From contig JBCCWS010000009.1 of assembly GCA_039193195.1 (NCBI GenBank), positions 95,623-159,622 of the forward strand: a DNA stretch of 64,000 bases, in the 5' to 3' direction. This DNA comes from Pseudomonadota bacterium. Lineage in GTDB: Bacteria > Pseudomonadota > Gammaproteobacteria > Steroidobacterales > JBCBZW01. Shown one piece after another: positions 16,979 through 25,192 of the stretch. The position numbers were made by a program, and so were the translations under genes. Positions within the stretch are counted from its first letter, which is position 1. Every line of letters begins with the position of its first letter. The notes under the pieces were generated by a model. The model saw only the letters and a program-made list of their open reading frames with translations. It was not told the DNA's origin and ran no database searches.

Positions 16979-17941
16979 TTACTGCTTCCGCTTGAACCGC
17001 ACTTGCAGGTAGAAGTCCGGCGAGATACCGCCGTCGATCTTCCACGTGTAGTCCTTGCGTTCGTTGATCCCGAGGCCGTTCTGCAGGACCCCCGGCTTCT
17101 TGTAGCGCTTGCGGTCGGTGCGGGATTTCTTACCCTTCTTGCCGTACCACCATTCGAAGTCGTAGTTGATCGTGTAGTTCTTGATCTGCTCGCGTGTCCC
17201 CTTGATCACCAGTAGGCCGGCATCGCCTTCCCGGTAGTCGTAGCGCGTGCGCTCGTACTTCTTCCTGCACTCCGTATTCACCTTCTTGCGCTTGGTCGTC
17301 ACGGTGCGTCCGGAATCGCCCGACCGGCTGGCATTGACGCTCACGTATCCCGTCGCATCTTTGACGAAGCCCACGCCGGAGCCGGTGCACCAGACGCGTC
17401 GAATGTAGACGTACCACTTCTCGATGGGCTCGGCCGTGCGCCCGCCGCCCGTGCCATCGAAAGCTGCATCGCTGGAGAAGTCCGTCTTCGACATCTCATC
17501 TGCCAGCCAGGCACCGTCGTCGACGGCTGAGCGAAGCAAGCGGTAGCTGACGCCGAACAGGGCGCCTTTGACCTTGACGTCGATGTTGCCGTCCGTGGCC
17601 AGCTTCATCTGGGCCGGGCCGGCAAGCGGCAAGTCGTCGGCAATCCACGCCCCGGGCTCCAGGCGCCGGAGATTCTGCAGCACCACCATGTCCGGCTGGA
17701 TCTGCCAGAAGACGGCGTGCGTCCAGGGGTCTACCGCATAAGCGCGCCCGCCTTCGAAGCGAATCCGCTTACCGAGCGTGGAGATGGTCCAGGTGCCATC
17801 GATCGGACTGGACTCTCTGACAGGCACGGATGACTTGTTGGGCAACGCGGCGGGCGTCTGAGCATGAGCGCCCCAAGGCGCCACCAATAAGGTGGCCAGG
17901 AGCATGCCGGCGATGGCGAGGATACGACTGGGAAGGCTCAT
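16979..17941 (-). CDS. Secreted paralogue of MACPF-protein flanks lacking the pore core, 320 aa
   Basis: GGAG six bases before the ATG at 17941 and a signal peptide (MSLPSRILAIAGMLLATLL, then GAHAQ) set the start. Residues 35-120 (IDGTWTISTLGKRIRF, DPWTHAVFWQIQPDMVVLQN) align with the N-terminal region of the MACPF protein. Residues from about 170 onward (EPIEKWYVYIRRVWC, KGTREQIKNYTINYDFEWWYG, YKKPGVLQNGL) align with its C-terminal region. The 500-residue MACPF core between them is absent. It is first in the operon, two bases ahead of the MACPF gene. It may be a co-assembling subunit, a decoy or a self-protection factor; the sequence does not decide among these. Confidence 0.8.
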   Translation of the reverse strand: MSLPSRILAIAGMLLATLLVAPWGAHAQTPAALPNKSSVPVRESSPIDGTWTISTLGKRIRFEGGRAYAVDPWTHAVFWQIQPDMVVLQNLRRLEPGAWIADDLPLAGPAQMKLATDGNIDVKVKGALFGVSYRLLRSAVDDGAWLADEMSKTDFSSDAAFDGTGGGRTAEPIEKWYVYIRRVWCTGSGVGFVKDATGYVSVNASRSGDSGRTVTTKRKKVNTECRKKYERTRYDYREGDAGLLVIKGTREQIKNYTINYDFEWWYGKKGKKSRTDRKRYKKPGVLQNGLGINERKDYTWKIDGGISPDFYLQVRFKRKQ

Positions 17942-18079
17942 GAAATTCTCCAAGAGTGTTGGGCCTTGGACACTCAAGCGAGAACTCGACGGAAACTTGC
18001 CCAGCGAATTCGCGGTGGGCAAGTTAGATGCAATCCGCCGCTAAGTAGAGGAGAGAGGACGCTTGGAGGAGAACGTCAG

Positions 18080-18298
18080 TTGGACGATCAGGACTGGAGG
18101 CGCCTTGAGACCCTGTTCGCACAGGCAGTGACGTTGCCGCAGGGGGAGCGTCAAGCGTTTGCCGTGCGGAATACGGGCGCCGACCCGGCGCTGCGGGCTC
18201 AGCTGCTGGCGATGCTCGAGGCTGACGCGCAGCCTTCCAGTGATGGCGATCTCCTGATTCGCGCGGGCCTGCAGCCGTGGCCCGGGCGGCGCTACTGA
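18080..18298 (+). CDS. Small protein resembling a Ser/Thr kinase N-terminal segment, 72 aa
   Basis: GGAGGAG at 18065-18071 precedes a TTG at 18080 by eight bases. The product, LDDQDWRRLETLFAQAVTLP onward, matches the short N-terminal segment (about 65 residues) that precedes the kinase domain in this family of TPR-containing bacterial kinases; the corresponding part of the gene at 18858-21437 is DRWDALQHHFHRLSEMD. No kinase domain follows. It diverges from the MACPF operon (138 bases apart) and its stop overlaps the stop of the sigma factor gene by seven bases. It is either a functional small regulator or the remnant of a deleted kinase gene. Confidence 0.5.
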   Translation: MDDQDWRRLETLFAQAVTLPQGERQAFAVRNTGADPALRAQLLAMLEADAQPSSDGDLLIRAGLQPWPGRRY

Positions 18299-18858
18299 TT
18301 CAGGCGGGTTCGCAGCCAGGCTTTTGCGAAGCGAATTTCACGGTCGAGGGTGCTGCTGGAAAGACCCAGCACCTTTGCCATGTCGGCGTAGGTCAACCCA
18401 CCGAAGTAGTTCAGCTCGAGAATCTGGGCCTTGCGCTCGTCATGCGCGGCGAGCTCTTCAAGCGCCTCGTGCAGGTCGAGCACCTCTTCACCGAGTTCGG
18501 GCGTGACGACGATGGCATCGTCCAGCGGCAGGGGGCGAACATCGCTGCCCCGCTTCGCTGCGGAGCGGGCATTCGCGTAGTCGACGAGCACGCGACGCAT
18601 CAACCGGGCCGCCAACGAAAAGAAGTGGCCGCGGTCCTGCCAGTCCACCTCCGACTGAATCAGCCGGGCGTAGGCCTCGTTGACCAACGCCGTTGCCTGC
18701 AAGGTGTGATCGGCACGCTCGCGCCGAAAGATCTGATTGGCGATGGCGTGCAACTCGCGATAGACGTGCGGGGTCAGCTCCTGAAGGCTCTCGTCGTCGC
18801 CGTCAGCCCACTGACGGAGCAGCCGGGTGATCGGTTCCCGGGGATCGTTATCCGACAT
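18292..18858 (-). CDS. ECF-type RNA polymerase sigma factor, 188 aa
   Basis: The protein contains sigma region 2 (ALVNEAYARLIQSEVDWQDRG then FFSLAARLMRRVLVDYA) and a C-terminal region 4 helix-turn-helix (ILELNYFGGLTYADMAKVLG). The HFFxxAAxxMRRxLVDYAR pattern marks the subgroup usually found beside TPR-containing Ser/Thr kinases. Its ATG at 18858 overlaps the kinase TGA by one base, so translation is coupled. By analogy with such pairs the kinase senses a signal and the sigma factor directs transcription of target genes. The secreted MACPF operon 350 bases downstream is an obvious candidate target, not proven. Confidence 0.9.
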   Translation of the reverse strand: MSDNDPREPITRLLRQWADGDDESLQELTPHVYRELHAIANQIFRRERADHTLQATALVNEAYARLIQSEVDWQDRGHFFSLAARLMRRVLVDYANARSAAKRGSDVRPLPLDDAIVVTPELGEEVLDLHEALEELAAHDERKAQILELNYFGGLTYADMAKVLGLSSSTLDREIRFAKAWLRTRLNQ

Positions 18859-21437
18859 CAGTGAGCATTCCTGACCCGCTCGAACGTCTGTAACCGCCGC
18901 AGGGCGTTGTCGGTCAAACGATCGCCCGGTCGCGCCTGAGCGAGCGCATCGTAGCCACGTCGCAGCAGGGGCTCGGCGTCGTCGAGTCGATTCAGCAACA
19001 TGTAGGCTTCGCCCAGAATGCTGTCGTTGTTCGCCGCCAGCCAATGACCGCTCGGCAACGATTCCGTGATGATGGTCTGCGCACGGGCGCTCATGGCAAT
19101 GGTGTCGTTCGGCCTCCCGACCGTATTCAACAGGGCCGCATAGCCGAGGCTGGCCGACGAAATGTAGGGATGGTGCTCACCAAGTTGCTCATCGTATATG
19201 CCCAGCGCGGACTGGAAGATCGCCTCGGCTTCGGCGTACTCGGTTTTGATCGTGAGCAGGTTCGCCAGGTTGACCATGTCGTAGGCGACGAAGGTGTGCC
19301 TCGCACCTCGGGTGCGAATGACGTGCTCAACGGCCTGGCGAAGATACCGTTCCGCCTCGTCGAGGCGGTTGGTGTCGCCGTACAGGCGCCCGAGGTTGGT
19401 CATCGCCGCTTCCCTGTCTGGATGCGCTTCCCCGAGTAGCTCTCTCTCCCGCTCGATCACCTCCAGGTACAGCGGCTCCGCATCGTCATATTGGCCCAGC
19501 CCATGCAGCGCCACCGCCAGGTTGTGCATGTACGTCACGGTCAACGAGTTTTGGGACCCCAACGTGGCCGTCGTACGTTCGTAGGCGAGACGGAAGTTTC
19601 GCTCGGCGGCCGTCAGGTCGCCTTCCATCAACCGCACCTGCCCGAGGTTGTGCAGTACCGCGGCGTAAGACGCATGAGAGGTCTCGCCCAGGCGCTCGAA
19701 CATGGCGATCGCCTGGTCGAACGTTGATTCGGCTCGTTCGTAGTCGCCGCGGGCGTACTGAATGTGCCCCAGTTCGCTGAGACTCTTCGCCACATCAGTG
19801 TGGTCCTGAGGGTGCAGCGCCTGGTTGACGGCCAGGGCACGCTCGAGCGCCTCGGTGGCCGCTTCCAGTTCGCTCACTTCGTACAGTGTGTTGCCGAGCA
19901 ATGCCAAGCTCTTTGCCAAACCGGCCTGGTCGGACAGGTCTCCCTGCAGCTCAATCGCATCGTTGAGGTGCTGCTGTGCCTCATCGTAGAGACCCAGACT
20001 CTCGTAAACGGATCCCACCGAGAATCCGAGGCTGGCGCGCACTTCGGGCTGGACTTCAGGATTTCGCTGCAGCATCTCAGCGCCGCGATCCAAGATCTGC
20101 TTCGCCGTGATATCCGCGCCGAGACGCTTGTCAGGATCGGAGTGACTGAATATCTCGACTAGAAGCTCCGCCGTTGCCGTGGCTCTGTCTGCCTCGAGGC
20201 GAGCGCGATCTCGTTCTTCGGCGAGCTGACTGTTGTGAAAGACGAAGGCGGCAGCACTGGCGAGGACGATGCCGAGGGCGACGGTGACAGGCCCGGGGTT
20301 TCGCTTCAGGAACGCCCCGAAGACGTAGGGCGCTGTGTTCGGTCGCGCCGCGACCGGATAGCCGGCCAGATAGTGCTCGATATCCGAGGCGAGACGCTCG
20401 GCGGTTCGGTAGCGCATCTCCGGTTCGCGGGCGAGGGCCTTCAACACGATGCTATCGAGGTCGCCGCGCAGTTGGGCGCTTCGCCTCTTCCGGTCGATGG
20501 CGCCGTCATCGTCAGCGTCCGGTATCAGGACGGCGTCGCTCGGTTGCTGCAAAGCGCCGGGATCATCGGAATCCGGCGGCATGTGGCCGGTCAACAGGGT
20601 ATGCAGTAGCAGCCCAAGCGCGTAGATGTCGCTAGCCGTGGTGGTGGGCAACCCGGCCGCTTGCTCGGGGCTCGCGAAGCGTGGCGTCATGAGCCTGGAC
20701 GTGAGCTCGGCGTCCGTCTGCAGCAGGCGTTCGATGTCATGGCCAACGAACTCGGAGATGCCGAAATCGAGGAGCTTCGGCGTGCCGTCCGCCGTGACCA
20801 GGATGTTGGCCGGCTTGATGTCCCGATGAATCACCAGCATCCGATGGGCGTGGCTAACGGCGCCGCACACCTCAAGGAAGATGTTCAGCATGCGAGCTAG
20901 AGGCAAGCGATGCAGACGGCAGTACTGATCCAGCGGCACGCCGTCAATGAACTCCATGGCCAGGTACGGTATGCCGTCAGCGGTTGCCCCGGCATCGAGA
21001 ATTCTCGCGATGTTCGGGTGATCCAGCTTGCCGAGAATGCGCCGCTCTGCGTTGAAGTGGGCGACCAGATCCGGCGGCAGGCGTACAGGATCGACCAGCT
21101 TGATGGCCACCTGTTGCTCGAAGGTGCCGTCGTCGCGGGTGGCGAGGTAGACGTCGCCCATGCCGCCGCGGGCGATGAAGGAAACGACCCGGTACGGACC
21201 GATTTGCGCGCCTTCGTAGTGTGTCGTTGCGCCGAGGATCGCCTCTCTCGCGGAGTCGACGATCCCGGTAGCCACCGATGACCTCCTCGTGTCGTTGTTG
21301 ATCATCGACTTGAGGAGATCAGCCAGCGCACTGTCTTGCTGACTCAGCTCATCTAGTGCAGCGCCTCGCTCAGAAGCATCCATCTCCGACAGTCGGTGGA
21401 AGTGGTGCTGCAGGGCATCCCAACGGTCCTTCTCCAT
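18858..21437 (-). CDS. Transmembrane Ser/Thr protein kinase with TPR repeats, 859 aa
   Basis: The order is: short N-terminal segment, kinase domain from about residue 70 (GPYRVVSFIARGGMGDVYLA), catalytic D206 in VIHRDIKPANIL, DFGISEF as metal-binding loop, one membrane helix near residue 385-400 (VTVALGIVLASAAAFVF), then about 430 residues of tetratricopeptide-like repeats. Repeats such as ESTFDQAIAMFERLGE and EPLYLEVIERERELLGEAHPD are of the Kinesin-light-chain TPR type. The TPR part would face the periplasm, suggesting ligand or protein sensing there. The start at 21437 was preferred to a GTG at 21530 because MEKDRWDALQ is the usual family N-terminus. Overlaps the sigma gene. Confidence 0.9.
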   Translation of the reverse strand: MEKDRWDALQHHFHRLSEMDASERGAALDELSQQDSALADLLKSMINNDTRRSSVATGIVDSAREAILGATTHYEGAQIGPYRVVSFIARGGMGDVYLATRDDGTFEQQVAIKLVDPVRLPPDLVAHFNAERRILGKLDHPNIARILDAGATADGIPYLAMEFIDGVPLDQYCRLHRLPLARMLNIFLEVCGAVSHAHRMLVIHRDIKPANILVTADGTPKLLDFGISEFVGHDIERLLQTDAELTSRLMTPRFASPEQAAGLPTTTASDIYALGLLLHTLLTGHMPPDSDDPGALQQPSDAVLIPDADDDGAIDRKRRSAQLRGDLDSIVLKALAREPEMRYRTAERLASDIEHYLAGYPVAARPNTAPYVFGAFLKRNPGPVTVALGIVLASAAAFVFHNSQLAEERDRARLEADRATATAELLVEIFSHSDPDKRLGADITAKQILDRGAEMLQRNPEVQPEVRASLGFSVGSVYESLGLYDEAQQHLNDAIELQGDLSDQAGLAKSLALLGNTLYEVSELEAATEALERALAVNQALHPQDHTDVAKSLSELGHIQYARGDYERAESTFDQAIAMFERLGETSHASYAAVLHNLGQVRLMEGDLTAAERNFRLAYERTTATLGSQNSLTVTYMHNLAVALHGLGQYDDAEPLYLEVIERERELLGEAHPDREAAMTNLGRLYGDTNRLDEAERYLRQAVEHVIRTRGARHTFVAYDMVNLANLLTIKTEYAEAEAIFQSALGIYDEQLGEHHPYISSASLGYAALLNTVGRPNDTIAMSARAQTIITESLPSGHWLAANNDSILGEAYMLLNRLDDAEPLLRRGYDALAQARPGDRLTDNALRRLQTFERVRNAH

Positions 21438-21588
21438 CCGCGCGTTAGCCCACCAGCGTCGGGTTGTTTCGCCATAACGTGAGCATGAGATTGCGTGTCC
21501 TTGAGAGCTGCTTCGCGTGGCGTGCGCCACGCATCAACGGAGTGCGATCGATGCTATCTCCGATACTGGCACCCAGGCAAACTCGGCC

Positions 21589-22320
21589 CTAGTCGCTCGA
21601 TGACTTGCGCCCAAGGCGGCGACGCAGGCCGAGCGCAGCGAGCAAACCACCGAGGGAGATGAGTCCCGCCGAGCCGCCACCGCCCTGCGAGGACACGACG
21701 ACTGCAGGCTCACTGTTGCTGGCGTCCAGCGCGACGCTCTCGAGCGGCAGATCGAACAGCGCTGCGGATTTCTCCGGGCCGAAGTCGGCGACCAGTCGAC
21801 CGTCGAAGGTATCGTAGACCTCGATCAGCACGTCGTAGTAGCCGGTGGGGAAGCCGGACACCAGGTCGGCGTCGAAGAAATACTCGTCTGCGCCGCTGGC
21901 CCCGAAGATCCGGAACGTGTCAGTCACGCCGTACTCGGTCCACGGGCCACCTTCGAGCGACAGATACAGCACGGCGTAGACGTCGGCTTGATCGAAGATC
22001 GTGTCCACATCGAAGGTCAGTTCGATACGCGTACGGAACCCGTCGAAGTCGAAGTCATCGCGGATGACGGCGAAGGCATCGAACACCCAAAAGTCGAGAT
22101 TTAGAGATTGGCTAGGCGCGATGGTGGCCCCCTTTCGGGCGACCTTGTCGCCGGTACCCCGCTCGGGCTTTACCGTGGCCGTGCTCACGGGAAGATCAGC
22201 CTCACGCTGTGAGACCAACCCTTGAGTCGCCAGCGTCTCTGCATTGGGCTCGGGCGCGTTCTCCGCGACGGCCGTTAGCGCTAGCCCCGCCAGTGCGAGG
22301 GCGATAGTGTTTGCTTTCAT
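21589..22320 (-). CDS. Choice-of-anchor H-like exported protein with GlyGly-CTERM tail, 243 aa
   Basis: A signal peptide (MKANTIALALAGLALTAVA) opens the protein. The C-terminus has GGGGSAGLISLGGLLAALGL followed by RRRLGRK: a Gly-rich motif, hydrophobic span and basic tail, which matches the GlyGly-CTERM sorting signal processed by rhombosortase. The middle (LDFWVFDAFAVIRDDFDFDG, VYAVLYLSLEGG, YYDVLIEVYDTFDG) resembles the choice-of-anchor H family, exported beta-rich proteins of Gammaproteobacteria. Such proteins are usually type II secretion substrates displayed at the surface. Function unknown. The gene is divergent from the RHS gene at 22613. Confidence 0.75.
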   Translation of the reverse strand: MKANTIALALAGLALTAVAENAPEPNAETLATQGLVSQREADLPVSTATVKPERGTGDKVARKGATIAPSQSLNLDFWVFDAFAVIRDDFDFDGFRTRIELTFDVDTIFDQADVYAVLYLSLEGGPWTEYGVTDTFRIFGASGADEYFFDADLVSGFPTGYYDVLIEVYDTFDGRLVADFGPEKSAALFDLPLESVALDASNSEPAVVVSSQGGGGSAGLISLGGLLAALGLRRRLGRKSSSD

Positions 22321-22612
22321 GGTGTCTGCTCCACGTTCTTCACGGTGCAGATGTATTAGGCGGCATGGATGCTGAACGGGCCCTGAAAGTCGGCTTGGGG
22401 GCTTGCTACAGAAGCGGACACCTGCGTGACAGCAATGCCTTGCGGTCGGTGACCCGGTTTCTCTCCTGATTGCGCCTAGTGGAGTAAGGGAGCCTCTGAC
22501 AGGCCACCGCTGCCGAGGTTGCAACCAGCCGTGGTTCAGCAGGAGCGTGCCAGGCTCGTTCCAGCCACGCCGTGCCGAGGCGATCGGGCGGCGCCAGGAG
22601 AGGTCACCAACG

Positions 22613-25192
22613 ATGAGCCGTCCGCTTAGGATGTTGTCCCCAAGGGGATCAGGGAGATCCGCTCAGGTCACCCTCACCATCATCTCACCACTAGCAGCCG
22701 CAGCTTTGGTCTGGGGGATGGATGCTTTCCCAATCGCGGCCGACACCGCGCTGACCACCGCATCAGGTGAGTCGGTCATGTTCACCACGGGCGCCTTCGG
22801 CGAGGTCGTGAGTCAGGTGGACGAAGCGGGATTGCCCACGCTGATCACCCGGTCCTCCGATGGCCTACCGTTGATGGCCACGCTGCCGAGCGGCCGGCAG
22901 ATCATCCGCACCTTCAACGGCGTTGGGGATGTGCTCAGCGAATTCGACTCTGCCTTCGCTGGCACCACCACCTACCGCTACGATAATACCCTCGCGCAGC
23001 TCATCGAGCTTACCGATTCGTTGGGTAATATCACTTCCTGGACCTACGATGACCGTGGCAACGCGACGCAGATCACCTCTCCCCTAGGCAGGGCGCTTCA
23101 GTTCGAGCACGACGAGCGTGGGTTGATCACCGCCTTCGTCGAGCGATCAGGCCTGCGCGTGGAAGTGTCCTACGGCGCGGCGGGACTCGCCTCCGCAATC
23201 ACGGCCAGCGACGGCAACACCGCGCGATCCGGCGCTCGCACCCATACGCTCGCCGGGAACCTAATGTCCGAGACCAATGCCGTCGGGGAGACGCAGTCCT
23301 TCACCTACGACGCCCTTGGGCGGCTCAACTCGGTGACGCTGGCAGATGGCCGCGGCGTGGGCGTCGCCTTCGATGCGCAGAACAACCTCACGTCCGTCAC
23401 ACCGCCGGGAAGAGATGAGTATCGCTTCGAGTACGACCATACAGGGCGCACCACCGCCTATCACCCGCCATCCGGCGCGCCGATGCGCTGGGAGTACACG
23501 CTCGCCGGTGATCTGGCCCTCGTGCGACGCGCGGACGGTCGCGAGGTGAGCCTGCGCTACGACGATGCAGGGAGGCTGGTTGAGGTGACCGAGCCCGACG
23601 GCATGACCACCCTCGCATATGACCCCAGCACGGGCGAACTCAACCAAATAGCGTCCACGGACGGCGTGACCTTGAGCTACGAGTACGCCGCTGGCGTCAA
23701 GACCAGAGAGAGCTGGTCCGGCGCCGTGGACGGGTACGTCGGGTACGCCTACGACGCCAAGGGTCGGGTCTCGGCGTTGGATATCAACGGATCGATAGTC
23801 TCCTACGGCTACGATGCGGACGACGAGATCACCTCCGTCGACGCCCTGACCTTGACCTACGATGAGTCCACCGGTGACCTGCTGAGCGTGAGCGCGGGCG
23901 TCGTGACCGAGAGCTTCACTTACAACGCCTTCGGGGAATTGACCAGCCACCAGGTCACCGCCGGCGCGTCGATCCTGTACGACGCCGAGTACGTCTTGGA
24001 CGGCCTCGGTCGCATCGCCCAAGCCACCGTGACGATCGAGGGCGACACGATGGTCTCCTCGTATGCTTACGACGCGGCGGGAAGACTCACCAGCGCCACC
24101 GTGGACGGCACACCCACCGACTACGTATTCGATGAGAATGACAACCGCCTAGACCTCGGCGCCACCTACAACGCGCTCGATCAGGTGCAGTCCCTCGGGA
24201 CCACCACCTTCGCCTACAACGGCGATGGCGACCGGGTGGCCCGGACGCAAAGCGGTGTCACGACGCTCTACGAGTACTCCGCCCTCGGCCAGTTGCGTAG
24301 CGTAGACGACGGTACAACCAGCGTTACGTACCTCAATGATGGCGAGGGCCGGCGCGTGGGGCGCCTGGAAGGCGCCACGCTCACCGAGGGACGCCTATAC
24401 GCCGGCAACGACCGCTTGCTAGCGCGTCTCGATGGCGCCCAGAGCACCACCCAGCGCTTCGTCTATGCAGACAAGCGCCAGGTGCCCTCCCTACTGATCG
24501 ACGGCACCGATAGGTACAAGGTGGTTTCCGATCAGATCGGCAGCGTTCGCCTCGTCGTCGATATCGCCGATGGCAGCGTCGCCCAGCGCCTGGACTACGA
24601 TCCTTGGGGAGCGGTGACCCTCGACACGAACCCGCAGTTCCAACCCTTCGGATTCGCTGGCGGCACGCTGGAGGCCGACGCCGGCCTGGTGCAGTTCGGC
24701 ACCCGCGACTACGACCCCGATACCCAACAATGGACCCAACGCGACCCAAGCTACTTCTCAGGCAGTGCCTACAACCTCTACGCCTACGCCGGTGCAGACC
24801 CCGTGAACTTCTTCGACTTCTCAGGCCTGCGACCGGTGCGGGCTACGCGCAACGTAGCCAGGGTGGTCGACATCGCCGGTGCTGGTGGCCTGTTCCTGGT
24901 GCAGGAAGACGGTACGCGCACGCTCCTGCGCCCCGGGGATCGGGTATGTGTCGGGGATGTACTGGAGACGGATGTGAGAACGATCGCCGTGCTGGAGTTC
25001 GCCATTGGCGGCCAAGCGAATCTCGGGCGCGGTGACCAGGTACGCGTGGTCAGTGACATCGCGATCGAGTCAATCGACCAGAGTTTCCTCACCAAACTGA
25101 GCGGCGATTGGGGCCGCCTGCAGAAGCTTGAGAAGAACACGAAGAAGTTGCGGATCCGAACCACCTTTGGCGAAGTTGGGATAGAGGGATGA
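22613..25192 (+). CDS. RHS/YD-repeat shell protein with FecR-like C-terminal tip, 859 aa
   Basis: AGGAGAGG nine bases before the ATG at 22613 supports this start. A signal-like hydrophobic stretch (VTLTIISPLAAAALVWGM) is followed by a long run of YD repeats (for example YDDRGNATQI, YDALGRLNSV, YDDAGRLVEV). The RHS core closes with RDYDPDTQQWTQRDPSYFSG and YAGADPVNFFDFSGL at about residue 735. The last 125 residues are not a known toxin: LLRPGDRVCVGDVLETD, TIAVLEFAIGGQANLGRGDQVRV and LRIRTTFGEVGIEG resemble a FecR-type domain. The stop overlaps the following lipoprotein gene (ATGA). A paralogous core is encoded at 51627-54317, also about 735 residues long before its tip. Confidence 0.85.
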   Translation: MSRPLRMLSPRGSGRSAQVTLTIISPLAAAALVWGMDAFPIAADTALTTASGESVMFTTGAFGEVVSQVDEAGLPTLITRSSDGLPLMATLPSGRQIIRTFNGVGDVLSEFDSAFAGTTTYRYDNTLAQLIELTDSLGNITSWTYDDRGNATQITSPLGRALQFEHDERGLITAFVERSGLRVEVSYGAAGLASAITASDGNTARSGARTHTLAGNLMSETNAVGETQSFTYDALGRLNSVTLADGRGVGVAFDAQNNLTSVTPPGRDEYRFEYDHTGRTTAYHPPSGAPMRWEYTLAGDLALVRRADGREVSLRYDDAGRLVEVTEPDGMTTLAYDPSTGELNQIASTDGVTLSYEYAAGVKTRESWSGAVDGYVGYAYDAKGRVSALDINGSIVSYGYDADDEITSVDALTLTYDESTGDLLSVSAGVVTESFTYNAFGELTSHQVTAGASILYDAEYVLDGLGRIAQATVTIEGDTMVSSYAYDAAGRLTSATVDGTPTDYVFDENDNRLDLGATYNALDQVQSLGTTTFAYNGDGDRVARTQSGVTTLYEYSALGQLRSVDDGTTSVTYLNDGEGRRVGRLEGATLTEGRLYAGNDRLLARLDGAQSTTQRFVYADKRQVPSLLIDGTDRYKVVSDQIGSVRLVVDIADGSVAQRLDYDPWGAVTLDTNPQFQPFGFAGGTLEADAGLVQFGTRDYDPDTQQWTQRDPSYFSGSAYNLYAYAGADPVNFFDFSGLRPVRATRNVARVVDIAGAGGLFLVQEDGTRTLLRPGDRVCVGDVLETDVRTIAVLEFAIGGQANLGRGDQVRVVSDIAIESIDQSFLTKLSGDWGRLQKLEKNTKKLRIRTTFGEVGIEG

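Noticed and set aside
23261..24022. A 253-codon minus-strand frame inside the first RHS gene
   Set aside because: The repeats belong to the plus-strand YD-repeat protein; the reverse frame is a by-product of its regular codons.
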